This document shows, in pieces, positions 11,722-19,754 of a stretch of DNA of 21,152 nt. Numbering within the stretch: position 1 is the first letter of the stretch; each line of letters opens with the position of its first letter. Made by a program: the position numbers and the translations under genes. The notes below the pieces were generated by a model. That model ran no database searches. It was not told the origin of the DNA and worked only from the letters and a program-made list of their open reading frames with translations. This stretch comes from a virus, in IMG/VR virus record IMGVR_UViG_3300022413_000048, positions 1 to 21,152 of that record; one strand, written 5' to 3'.

Positions 11722-14066
11722 TGGCTTACGCGAAGAAACGCTCGAAGAAAGACTCCGCCGACGGCGACATCCTCGAGGAGGCCATGGACCGCTGGAAGGA
11801 GGCCAACGAGGCCGAGAGCGAGTTCCGCCGCAAGCACGACGAGTGCATGGCCTTCGATGCCGGCGACCAGTGGCCGGAGGAGTTGCGCAGCTTCCGCGAG
11901 CGCGACCCCACCAACCCGCGGCCCTGTCTCACCATCAACAAGGCAGCAAGCCACCGCCGGGTGGTCACCAACAGCATCCGCATGTCCCGCCCGCAAATCC
12001 GGGTCAACCCGGTCGACGACCAGGCCGACGTCAAGACCGCGAAGATGTTGAATGGCATCCTGCGCAACATCCAGAACAACTCCATGGCCGAGGTTGCCTA
12101 CGACATGTCCGTGCACTCGGCGGTCGTCTCCGGGCTTGGCTACATCCGGGTCGCGACGCAGCTTGTGGAGCCGATGTCGAATCTGCAGGAGGCCTGCATC
12201 AAGCCGGTTACGAACACCACCGCGGTGCACATGGACCCGTACTTCGAGTTCCCCTCGGGCCAGGACGCGAACTGGTTGCTGCACGATGAGATGGCGACCC
12301 TGGCCGCGCTCAAGGAGGAGTTCGGGGCGAAGAAGGCCGAGTCCGCCACCCACTGGGAGGGCATCGAGCCGATTGGCGCCAGCGCGCGCAATCCACGCAT
12401 CGCGCTCACGCGCTACTGGCGCAAGTTCATGGGCGAGAAAACCCGCATGCTCGCGCTCTACGACGGCACCCGCGCCAGCGCGGAGCAGTACCAGGAGCAG
12501 TACGGCGACGTTCCCGAGCGCCCGCAGGTGATGTCGGAGTGGGACGCCCGCGACATCAAGGTGCGCTGGTACCTGCTGCACGGCGACGGCATCCTCGACC
12601 AGGGGCTGTTCCCCAGCCAATACATCCCCTACGCCCGCGTCGTCGGCGAGGAGTCCATCGTCAAAAACCGGCGCCGGACCCGGGGATTGACTCAGGACAT
12701 CATGGACCCCTGCCGCATGTACAACCTGCTCTCGAGCACCATCGCAGAGCACGGCGGGGTGTCCCCGAAGCAACCGCTCATGGCGCCGATGGAAAGCATT
12801 GAGGGTTACGAGCAGGACTACGCCACCCTCAACACCTCCAACAAGCCGGTTCTGCCCTATCGGGCCTACGACGGGCAGGGCAACCCGCTGCCTCCGCCGC
12901 AGCGTGTGCCGCCGGTGCCGCTGCAGGTCGGGCTGGTGGACGCGCTCATGCGCACCGCCGACGACGTCAAGAGCGCGAGCGGGCAGTTCAACGAGTCCAT
13001 GGGCGCGGAGTCGAACGCGAGCTCCGGGCGTGCGATTCGCGCGCGGCAGCAGGAGTCACAGGTCAGCACCTTCCACTTCGTCGACAACCTGGCGCAGGCG
13101 ATGCGCTATGCCGGGGTGGTGCTGCTGGACATCATCCCGAAGATTTACGACGTGCCCCGCGTCGCGCGCATCCTGGGCGAGGACGGGGAGGCCGACTTCG
13201 CGCAGATTGACCCAGAGCTCGAGGTGGCCTACGCCGAGGACGAAGAGGGCAAGGGGATCTACAACCCGACCGTAGGCAAGTACGACGTGGTTGTGTCCAC
13301 CGGCCCCAGCTACCAGACCAAGCGGCAGGAGCAGGCCGAGGCCATCGGGGATGTGCTGCAGCACAATCCGCAGCTGTGGGCGGTCATGGGCGACAAGCTG
13401 GTCAAGGCGATGGACTGGCCCGACAGCGACGAGATGGCGGAGCGCCTGAAGGCAATGCTACCGCCTGAGATACAGCAGCTCGAGGAGGCCCGCGGCGAGG
13501 GCATGGAGGCCGGGCAGCAGCAGGCGGAGATGATTCGCCAGGGACTGCTCGCGGAGATCGCCCCACGGGTGCAGGCAATGGAGCAGGCGCTGGAGGAGGC
13601 TGGAATGGAGTCCGAGCAGCAAGTCGCCATCATTGCGGAACTGGAGCAGAAGCTCGAGGACAAAAGCATGGAGCTCATGCAGAAGGCCCGCGAGGCGGAG
13701 ATGGAGCACCAGGCGAAGCTGGCGGCCGCGGAGGCCGGGGTGGTCGAGGCGCGAGAGAAGGCCGAGGCCGATGTCGCGGTCGCCTACATCGCCAGCACCA
13801 CCGCGTCGCAGCAGCAGAGCGAGCCCGCCCCAGAGCAGCAGTCCGGCTCCGATGCCGCAATGCTGCTGTTATTGCAGGACATGCGACAGCAGATGCAGGA
13901 AGTTTTGCAGGATGTCTCGCAGGCGGTGTCGAGCGTCAATGCGAAGGTAGACGACTTGGCGATGGAGCGCGAGGTCACGAAGCAGGCTGTCATGCAGTTC
14001 TTGTCAACCGACCAGTCCGACGAGGCGTTGGCCGTTGCGGTCGCGCAGATAGAAGCAATCCACTGA
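11718..14066 (+). CDS. P22-like portal protein with long coiled-coil C-terminus
   Basis: The portal ring forms the DNA gateway of the head. It has 782 residues from the ATG at 11718, which overlaps the TerL stop; 11709 and 11721 are also possible starts. The body matches P22 gp1-type portals: AFDAGDQWPEELR, NPRPCLTINKAASHRRVV, RPQIRVNPVDD, a middle with PYFEFPSGQDANW, then SSGRAIRARQQESQ and YDVVVSTGPSYQTKRQE. The last ~200 residues are rich in Glu, Gln, Ala and Met and strongly coiled-coil-like, as in the barrel of P22-type portals, but ending in an unusual Gln/Ser-rich segment. It is a clear marker for a P22-like short-tailed phage. Confidence 0.93.
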   Translation: MMAYAKKRSKKDSADGDILEEAMDRWKEANEAESEFRRKHDECMAFDAGDQWPEELRSFRERDPTNPRPCLTINKAASHRRVVTNSIRMSRPQIRVNPVDDQADVKTAKMLNGILRNIQNNSMAEVAYDMSVHSAVVSGLGYIRVATQLVEPMSNLQEACIKPVTNTTAVHMDPYFEFPSGQDANWLLHDEMATLAALKEEFGAKKAESATHWEGIEPIGASARNPRIALTRYWRKFMGEKTRMLALYDGTRASAEQYQEQYGDVPERPQVMSEWDARDIKVRWYLLHGDGILDQGLFPSQYIPYARVVGEESIVKNRRRTRGLTQDIMDPCRMYNLLSSTIAEHGGVSPKQPLMAPMESIEGYEQDYATLNTSNKPVLPYRAYDGQGNPLPPPQRVPPVPLQVGLVDALMRTADDVKSASGQFNESMGAESNASSGRAIRARQQESQVSTFHFVDNLAQAMRYAGVVLLDIIPKIYDVPRVARILGEDGEADFAQIDPELEVAYAEDEEGKGIYNPTVGKYDVVVSTGPSYQTKRQEQAEAIGDVLQHNPQLWAVMGDKLVKAMDWPDSDEMAERLKAMLPPEIQQLEEARGEGMEAGQQQAEMIRQGLLAEIAPRVQAMEQALEEAGMESEQQVAIIAELEQKLEDKSMELMQKAREAEMEHQAKLAAAEAGVVEAREKAEADVAVAYIASTTASQQQSEPAPEQQSGSDAAMLLLLQDMRQQMQEVLQDVSQAVSSVNAKVDDLAMEREVTKQAVMQFLSTDQSDEALAVAVAQIEAIH

Positions 14067-14076
14067 GGAAACAACG

Positions 14077-15033
14077 ATGCGTGCAATTAACACAGAGACC
14101 CTTGACCAGGCCGCGCGGTTCTACGCGGGGCAGTTCCTGCGCGACCCCGAGTGGGTCATGGGCCAGTTTCACAACTTCAGCTACAAGGACGAGTTCGACT
14201 ACCTCGTCACCGCCATCCAGGAGTACATGGCCGCGAAGACCAAAAAGGAATTCGCGCGCCTGTCCGGGAGCGCCTTCCCTGCGCGAAGCGAGGACGTGCT
14301 CAAGGACCTGCTCAGAAGCAAGCTCGCTGTCGACATGGACGGCGGTCACATCGAGGGCGCGCTCGGGAGCGTGCAGGTCGACCGGCGCCTGATCGGCGTG
14401 CATGCGGTCGAGGTCGAGGCGCCGTGGTCACTCATGAAGCGCAAGCGGCTCAATCTACCAAAGTCCGTGCGCGAGACCATCACCAAGAACGTGCTGCGGT
14501 ACTGGCCGATCTACGCCGGCGAGGCCGAGGAGCGCGCCGCAGGCAGCGACGTTGTCGACGATCTTCCTGAGGGGACGCCCTCGCTTGCGGCGGGCGCGCT
14601 GAACACCCGGATCTCGAACGAGGTCGCCATCCTGATGTGCGACTCCGCGGTCGACAACCTCGACGAGGGCACCAGCAACGCGGTCGTGACCGGGCGAAGC
14701 GGTGCGCAGCCGACCGACCCCGACACCGCCGCCACCGGAACCTTGCTGTTCACGCTTGCCTGCACGGACCCAGCATTCGGAAATGCCGGCGATGCAGCGC
14801 CCGGCGCAACCGCAACCGCCTCGACCGTAACCGCGGACTCCTCCGCGGACGCCACCGCCACCGTGGGCTACTGCCGCGCGAGTTCAACCAACGACGGCAG
14901 CACACCGCTCGACGACCATATCGACGGCGAGGCCGGCACCAGCGGCGCGGATTTCAACTTCAACACGGTTGCGATTGTTACCGGTGCCAATGTTGAACTC
15001 ACCGCGTGGACCGTGACCCAGCCGGAAAGCTGA
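14077..15033 (+). CDS. Probable virion protein: unknown N-terminal domain joined to a beta-rich structural domain, 318 aa
   Basis: GAGGAAAC lies upstream of the ATG. Residues 1 to about 175 are mixed helical (DPEWVMGQFHNFSYKDEFDY, RETITKNVLRYW) and unknown to me. From about residue 180 the sequence (ISNEVAILMCDSAVDNLDEG, TLLFTLACTDPAFGNA, then Ala/Thr/Ser/Asp-rich strands ending LTAWTVTQPES) resembles a small phage structural protein that I usually remember as a separate ORF of ~130 residues. It would be surface-exposed or a head decoration, by analogy. The fusion is unusual, or else the family is broader than I recall. It is one of four genes between portal and scaffold. Confidence 0.65.
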   Translation: MRAINTETLDQAARFYAGQFLRDPEWVMGQFHNFSYKDEFDYLVTAIQEYMAAKTKKEFARLSGSAFPARSEDVLKDLLRSKLAVDMDGGHIEGALGSVQVDRRLIGVHAVEVEAPWSLMKRKRLNLPKSVRETITKNVLRYWPIYAGEAEERAAGSDVVDDLPEGTPSLAAGALNTRISNEVAILMCDSAVDNLDEGTSNAVVTGRSGAQPTDPDTAATGTLLFTLACTDPAFGNAGDAAPGATATASTVTADSSADATATVGYCRASSTNDGSTPLDDHIDGEAGTSGADFNFNTVAIVTGANVELTAWTVTQPES

Positions 15034-15065
15034 TTTGCGTCCTACTCTCTATACAGGGTTTAACA

Positions 15066-15572
15066 ATGGATGTGATCCACCGCACCACGCTGGAGTTTCG
15101 GCGCAGCGTCCACACGCCTGATTTCCCCGAGCCCGCCTGGAAGCACAGTCCTGACATGACGGCAGTGGCAGGCGTGCCCGGTATCTACTGGAAGGCGCCC
15201 GCCGACTGGGATGCCGTAGGCGCTGGCCCAGAAGTGCAGACCGCTCCGGAGCAGGCCGCAACCGATGCCGCCATCAGCGCTGCCCTCAGCGCGCTGAATC
15301 GCGGCCTCGCGGTCGACGAAGTGGATATCAACGCCGAGTCTGGGTTCCATATTCGCGCGGCTGCCGAGGTGTTCAACAAGCGAGACAATTACATCATCAA
15401 CCGGCTCGATGAAGTGCAGGCGACTCTGCTCGCGATAAAGGCCACCACCGGCGGCACCGCGAATATTCGAGACGCCATCCCGGCGTCCTTCATGGCCACC
15501 AACACGCGCACACGAGCAGCCACGGTGCAGGATTACAAGGACATCATTAACGCCGGGGAGGTTGACCCGTGA
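15066..15572 (+). CDS. Hypothetical virion-region protein, 168 aa
   Basis: AGGG lies eight bases before the ATG at 15066. The N-terminal part is beta/Pro-rich (RRSVHTPDFPEPAWKHSP, VAGVPGIYWKAPADW), the centre is Ala-rich and helical, and the C-terminal part (NYIINRLDEVQATLLAIKA) could be a helical bundle. The stop overlaps the next GTG. I do not recognise the family. Its place between fibre-like genes suggests a structural or assembly role, which is inference. Confidence 0.6.
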   Translation: MDVIHRTTLEFRRSVHTPDFPEPAWKHSPDMTAVAGVPGIYWKAPADWDAVGAGPEVQTAPEQAATDAAISAALSALNRGLAVDEVDINAESGFHIRAAAEVFNKRDNYIINRLDEVQATLLAIKATTGGTANIRDAIPASFMATNTRTRAATVQDYKDIINAGEVDP

Positions 15573-16051
15573 GCGAAATACAACCGAAAGTCGAGGCGCT
15601 CGATCTCGACGCCACCAATCCACCCGGCTACATCCGCAACAACGGCACGGGCGTCCTTCTGTTCGACGACACCACCGACGAGCTGGCCGCGTTCAAATTC
15701 CAGATGCCGGCGGATTACAGCTCTGGGTTGGAGGCTGAGTTCATATTCGCCATGACCAGCGCCACCAGCGGCAACGTCATCATGGCGGTCGAGGTGATGG
15801 CGGTGACGCCTGCGGACTCTGCCGACCTGGACACGGACAGCTACGACACGGTGAATACCAGTGCAGCGACGGCGGTGCGCGCAACGGCAGGCTATCCCAC
15901 CAACCTGACTATCACGCTGACCAATGCTGACAGCGTGGCGGCGGATGACTGGGTGAAGGTGCGGATCCGTCGCGACGCCAACAACGCCAGCGACACAGCA
16001 ACGGGCGATCTGGAGCTGCACACTTTCCGGCTGAACTACACGGCGGCCTGA
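15569..16051 (+). CDS. Beta-rich virion protein, 160 aa (GTG start)
   Basis: The GTG start overlaps the previous stop as GTGA. The product is nearly all beta: VLLFDDTTDELAAFKFQMP, FIFAMTSATSGNVIMAVEV, then WVKVRIRRDANNASDTATG. I recognise this pattern from small phage proteins that form a jelly-roll-like or fibre-tip domain. The sequence gives no hydrophobic helix or enzyme motif. It is probably part of a tail fibre or head decoration together with the next gene. Confidence 0.65.
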   Translation: MSEIQPKVEALDLDATNPPGYIRNNGTGVLLFDDTTDELAAFKFQMPADYSSGLEAEFIFAMTSATSGNVIMAVEVMAVTPADSADLDTDSYDTVNTSAATAVRATAGYPTNLTITLTNADSVAADDWVKVRIRRDANNASDTATGDLELHTFRLNYTAA

Positions 16052-16052
16052 C

Positions 16053-18278
16053 GTGGCAACGGACTTCGGCAGCGGCAACACCACGCGGTACTACACCGTC
16101 GGCTCTGCCGCTCAGATTGATGCGGACGATAGCTATTCCTTTGGCATTCTTTATCGCGTTCCATCAGGCCGCGCGGCTGGGTCGAGCTACCCCTATGTTA
16201 TAAGCGCGGGCGCCGGAACGTCCGTAAACAGCTATCACCTGTACATGGCCGAGGACAGCGCCGGGGCTTCGTATCCGAATGACTGGTTCGGGAAGTACGA
16301 AAATGAGAACACCAAGCGCATTGACACGGGAGACATTGATGATGGCGTTTGGGGCGTTGCCGTTCAGGGCACCGGCCCTGGAACGACGCAGCACAAGATG
16401 CGCTGGGTTCCGTGGGGCGGGACGACGCTCACCGTTTCCTCGGGAAGCAACCCGGGCACTGGTGCATCGACGCCGACCGGCAATCTGCACATCGGTGCTC
16501 GCAGCTCTGACCTGAGTTCGACCCGCATGTATAAGGCCGAACTGGCCTACGCCTTCGTGTCGCAAGACATCATGGAAGACGCGGAGATTATCGCGCTCGC
16601 CAACGGGCTCTCGCCGCTGGCCTTGAGCCACGACTGGGCGCACCTGGTCGACCTAACTGACCCGGACAATGTCCGAGACTTGATTACAGGCGTTACCGCC
16701 ACCCAGAACGGCGCGAGTTGGCCGGCGCAGGCTGAGCAGCTAATGGCGCTGGAGCCGCCCTCGGTGTTCTATTCGTTTGGGACGGGCGCTGCGGCCGGCG
16801 CAACCGGGACCGGGACGCAAACACTCCCGGCAATAGAGCAGGCCGCGACCGGCGCGCAGGAATTCATCGGATCTGGGGCTCAGACGCTACCATCGCTGAG
16901 CCAATCCGCGAGCGTCGTGCAGACATTCTCGGCGACATCCGCGCAGACATTGCCGGCTGTTCTGCAGTCCGCGAACGTCTCGCTGGAGTTCCTGGCGACC
17001 TCAGCGCAGGCGCTGCCTGCCCTGACTCAATCGGCAACCGCCGCTCTCGAGATCACAGCCACCGCGGTGCAGGTCCTGCCTGCGATGACGCAGTCGGGCT
17101 CTGTGACCCACACCGAGAACGTCTCGGTCACGGCGGCGCAGACCCTGGCGGCGCTAACGCAGTCCGGCTCAGTGACCCATACGGAGAATGTGAGCGCGAC
17201 CGCGGGCCAGGCCCTCCCCGCGCTAACGCAGTCGGGCTCGATCACCGAGACAGTTAGCGGCACCGCGACGCAGACCCTCCCGGCGCTCGAGCAAGCGGGA
17301 ACGCTGAGCGAGGGCATAAGCCTGACCGGCGCGCAGAGCCTGCCATCCATCGCCCAGGCAGGGGCCGTCACCGAAACCCTTTCCGCCGCCGCAGCGCAGA
17401 CCCTGCCCGCGCTGACGCAAGAGGGCTCGGTGACTCACACGCAGAACGTGAGCGCCACCGCGACACAGAGCCTGCCCGCGCTCAGCCAGTCCGGGTCGGT
17501 CACCGAGACCTTCAGCGCAACAGCGGCGCAGACGCTCCCGTCCCTGGAGCAGGCCGGAGCGGTCACCCACACCGAGGGAATGAGCGCCACCGGTGCCCAG
17601 ACCCTCCCCGCGCTGACGCAGCAGGGGACGGTCGCCGAGGAGATCACCGCAAGCTCGGCTCAGAGCCTGCCCGCGCTCGAGCAGAGCGGCTCGATCACCC
17701 ACACAGAGAACGTCAGCGCGACGGCTACCCAGACGCTACCGGCGCTCAGCCAGAGCGGTGCCGTCACCCATACCGAGACCACAATCACCCTCACCTCGGG
17801 CCAGACCCTGCCCTCCGTGGTGCAGTCCGGGTCCGTAACAATGGCCCCGAGCGCCACCGCGGCGCAGGCGCTTCCGGCGTTGCTGCAGTCTGGTGACTTC
17901 CTCTACCCCGAGGCGCCACCCGTCAGCGAGGCCACCGGCGGCTGGGGTGCGGCCCGGGGCCGGCGCAAGCGGCGCAGGGAGTGGGAGGGGGCGCCCTTCG
18001 ACGCCAAGGTCGAGGTCGAGCGACAGGAGGCGAGAGAGCGCGCCGAGCAGCGAGAAACGCTATCGCTAGGGGAGGAGGCGCCCGAGGATGCTCTGTACCG
18101 CGATGAGTTCGAGTCGGCGATGGAGCCTGACGAGGTCGAGCGGCTTATCGCCATTCTCGAGGCCGATGTCGGGGACCTGGCCGACCGGCTGGCGGTCATT
18201 GTCGACCTCGATGCCGCCGCCGCCAGTGCCGCGCTCAGGCGCCGCCGGGCCGCCGCGCTGCTGCTTCTGGTGGGCTGA
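16053..18278 (+). CDS. Repeat-rich fibre-like protein with LamG-like head, 741 aa
   Basis: The GTG at 16053 follows the previous stop by one base. Residues 1 to about 230 look like a LamG/concanavalin-type beta sandwich (NTTRYYTVGSAAQIDADDSY, GNLHIGARSSDLSSTRMYKAEL). Residues 252-620 are 17 tandem repeats with core AQTLPALTQSGSV. The C-terminal ~120 residues are different: a basic patch (GRRKRRRE), then acidic and Ala-rich helices. This would make a long fibre or spacer with a possible carbohydrate-binding head. The place between portal and scaffold is unusual for a fibre gene in P22-like phages. Confidence 0.7.
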   Translation: MATDFGSGNTTRYYTVGSAAQIDADDSYSFGILYRVPSGRAAGSSYPYVISAGAGTSVNSYHLYMAEDSAGASYPNDWFGKYENENTKRIDTGDIDDGVWGVAVQGTGPGTTQHKMRWVPWGGTTLTVSSGSNPGTGASTPTGNLHIGARSSDLSSTRMYKAELAYAFVSQDIMEDAEIIALANGLSPLALSHDWAHLVDLTDPDNVRDLITGVTATQNGASWPAQAEQLMALEPPSVFYSFGTGAAAGATGTGTQTLPAIEQAATGAQEFIGSGAQTLPSLSQSASVVQTFSATSAQTLPAVLQSANVSLEFLATSAQALPALTQSATAALEITATAVQVLPAMTQSGSVTHTENVSVTAAQTLAALTQSGSVTHTENVSATAGQALPALTQSGSITETVSGTATQTLPALEQAGTLSEGISLTGAQSLPSIAQAGAVTETLSAAAAQTLPALTQEGSVTHTQNVSATATQSLPALSQSGSVTETFSATAAQTLPSLEQAGAVTHTEGMSATGAQTLPALTQQGTVAEEITASSAQSLPALEQSGSITHTENVSATATQTLPALSQSGAVTHTETTITLTSGQTLPSVVQSGSVTMAPSATAAQALPALLQSGDFLYPEAPPVSEATGGWGAARGRRKRRREWEGAPFDAKVEVERQEARERAEQRETLSLGEEAPEDALYRDEFESAMEPDEVERLIAILEADVGDLADRLAVIVDLDAAAASAALRRRRAAALLLLVG
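16806..17912 (+). repeat. 17 tandem protein-coding repeats (60-72 bp)
   Basis: Each unit follows the pattern xTxxQxLPALxQSGSVTxTxS. By eye the lengths in residues are 21 (ten units), 23 (five units), 24 (one) and 20 (the last). The 23-residue units carry an insert ending THTENVS or similar. The first four units lack the SGSVT segment and are more diverged, which suggests that the array grew in its middle and distal part. Confidence 0.85.
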
Positions 18279-18282
18279 CTTG

Positions 18283-18363
18283 ATGTGCGGCTCGACGAGC
18301 ATGCGCTTCCATAACCCAACCGACTCCCTTCCCCATTCGGCCGTAAACCCCGCGATAGCGTAG
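18283..18363 (+). CDS. Possible very small ORF, 26 aa
   Basis: The ATG at 18283 follows a GGTGGG site nine bases upstream and runs to the TAG at 18361-18363. The peptide begins MCGSTSMRFHNP and ends AVNPAIA. It could be a genuine micro-protein or the remains of a longer gene. The support is weak because it rests only on the start context. Confidence 0.25.
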   Translation: MCGSTSMRFHNPTDSLPHSAVNPAIA

Positions 18364-18521
18364 GGGTTGCTGCTCTCGGGGCCCGTGTCTGGTGGCTTGT
18401 TAATTTTTGGTCCCCTGTTTGTAGGTGGTGGGCTTCGTCCCGGCCACAACCGCGCGTCCGGGCCTGAGCAGTGCGCGGCATCGTCCTATTTACAACCCAC
18501 CTGATAGGCCTGAGCCTGGGC

Positions 18522-18553
18522 GGACAACAATGTCCAGCGACTCGGAGTATATA
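18522..18553 (+). promoter_or_regulatory. Candidate late promoter before scaffold (GGACA element, copy 3)
   Basis: GGACA (18522-18526), ACAA and TGTCC (18531-18535) are followed after exactly 12 bases by TATATA (18548-18553). The geometry is the same as at 10009-10040. A start around 18560 would leave a leader of about 40 bases before the scaffold ATG at 18599. This would give scaffold and coat their own promoter. Confidence 0.55.
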
Positions 18554-18598
18554 GGCCCTGTACCGGTGCAGTCATCGGTGAAGTGTGGAGACGCACGC

Positions 18599-19414
18599 AT
18601 GAGTGAGTCGGAGGTACAGGTCACGCCTGAGGCCGCCCACGAGGCGCCTGGGCACGAGAGCCCGGAAACCACGACAGACAGTCCGCCCGCCACTGAACAA
18701 AGCGCGGGCACGGACGAGTCCACGTCCGAGAGCCCCCCACCGCGACGTCGTCGGTCAGGGGGTGGATTCCAGCGGCAAATTTCGGCACTCACCCGGGAAC
18801 TTGCGGAGGTACGCGGCCATCTCGCTGAGCGAGAGCACGCGGCAACCCCCGCCCAGGAGCAGCGGCCGAACCGTGACGAGTTCGAGGATTACGAGGCTTA
18901 CCTGAGAGCCGACGCAGCACATGAAGCGCGTGAGGCGGTTCGCAGCGAGATGCTACAGTTCGAGGAGCAGCAGCAGCAGCGGCAGCTCGCGGACCAGGCG
19001 GCTCGCTCTGAGCTCGAATACACGACGCGGCTCAACGCGGCGTATGACAAGTACGAGGACTTCGAGGAGGTCGCCTTCGGTCTGATGATCACCGATGCCA
19101 TGGGGCAGGCGATCTACCACTCGGAGGTGGGACCGGACATGGCCTATTTCCTTGGCCTACCCGAAAACTCCGCTCGTGCTCAGCAGATCGCAGCGATGAC
19201 GCCGCAGCAGCAGATGCTGGCGATGGGTCGTCTTGAGGGTGAGCTACAAGCCAAATCCAAGCCCCGAACGCTTCCACGAAGCGCGGCGCCGCCGCCCCCT
19301 ACCGACGTTGGAGGGAGCACCGTCTCGAATAGCAACGATCTTCACGACGGGCTTTCGATGAAGGAATGGCAGCGACGACGCGCGGCACAGGTGAAGGCAC
19401 AGCGGGGCTACTGA
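18599..19414 (+). CDS. Scaffolding protein
   Basis: Scaffolds guide coat assembly and leave before or during packaging. From the ATG at 18599 (GTGGAG upstream) the protein has 271 residues. It has an acidic Ser/Thr/Pro-rich N-terminus and a coiled-coil middle (FEEQQQQRQLADQAARSELE). The family-typical C-terminal part is DKYEDFEEVAFGL, QAIYHSEVGPDMAYFLGLPE and AQQIAAMTPQQQMLAMGRLE, with a basic tail (KEWQRRRAAQVKAQRG) that could bind coat. An ATG at 18530 is in frame, but it lies inside the candidate promoter. The place directly before coat supports the call. Confidence 0.82.
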   Translation: MSESEVQVTPEAAHEAPGHESPETTTDSPPATEQSAGTDESTSESPPPRRRRSGGGFQRQISALTRELAEVRGHLAEREHAATPAQEQRPNRDEFEDYEAYLRADAAHEAREAVRSEMLQFEEQQQQRQLADQAARSELEYTTRLNAAYDKYEDFEEVAFGLMITDAMGQAIYHSEVGPDMAYFLGLPENSARAQQIAAMTPQQQMLAMGRLEGELQAKSKPRTLPRSAAPPPPTDVGGSTVSNSNDLHDGLSMKEWQRRRAAQVKAQRGY

Positions 19415-19430
19415 CTAGGGACATCCCGTC

Positions 19431-19754
19431 ATGGCGAACACGCTACTTACCCCGACCTGGGTGCTCAGAGAATCCTTGCGGATCCTCCATGAGAAGCTGA
19501 GTTTCCTCGGCACAATAATGCTCGACTACGACGACACCTACAAAGTAGGCGGAGCCAAGCGAGGCGATACGCTGAAGGTCCGGCTGCCGAACCAGTACAC
19601 GGTCTCGTCCGGAGCGACGATGGTTAATCAGGACACCGAGGAAAGCTCGGTCGACCTGGTGACCTCGACGCAGAAGCACATCGCGACCCGCTTCACCTCC
19701 GCGGAGATGACGCTTAGTCAGGAGGACTTCTCAAGCGCGTTGTGGCGCCCATGA
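19431..19754 (+). CDS. Major capsid (coat) protein, P22 gp5-like, N-terminal part (frameshifted)
   Basis: This is the N-terminal ~101 residues of a P22-type coat protein: MANTLLTPTWVLRESLRILH, YDDTYKVGGAKRGDTLKVRL, PNQYTVSSGATMVNQDTEES, FTSAEMTLSQEDFS. AGGG lies about ten bases before the ATG. After DFS (19731-19733) this frame reads ALWRP and stops. The expected continuation, KRVVAPMMS, is found in the -1 frame. The gene is therefore split by an apparent one-base loss near 19731-19735, or it is read by a -1 frameshift. See the C-terminal part. Confidence 0.85.
   Translation: MANTLLTPTWVLRESLRILHEKLSFLGTIMLDYDDTYKVGGAKRGDTLKVRLPNQYTVSSGATMVNQDTEESSVDLVTSTQKHIATRFTSAEMTLSQEDFSSALWRP

Larger units (their letters stand above)
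18279..18598. other. Gap between fibre-like gene and scaffold
   Basis: Apart from the possible 26-residue ORF and the promoter element at 18522-18553, I see no gene here. A locally T-rich patch around 18400-18420 (TTAATTTTTGG) stands out from the GC-rich background. A minus-strand frame crosses much of the gap, but it begins inside it without a ribosome binding site and continues into the fibre gene, so I treat it as a shadow. Confidence 0.5.

Noticed and set aside
11679-12773. Long minus-strand open frame opposite the portal gene
   Set aside because: It is antisense to a clear P22-like portal, with no motif or start signal.
16806-17912. Repeat array considered as CRISPR or a diversity-generating retroelement
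   Set aside because: The repeats keep the reading frame and have no spacer structure. No reverse transcriptase or template repeat is present in the window.
18066-18449. Minus-strand frame across the gap before the scaffold gene
   Set aside because: It extends well into the fibre-like gene on the other strand and lacks a ribosome binding site. Its start codon lies in an unremarkable GC-rich stretch.
19728-19742. Classical programmed -1 slippery heptamer in the coat gene
   Set aside because: The bases at the frame change do not fit X XXY YYZ. I keep frameshifting only as a weaker alternative to an indel.
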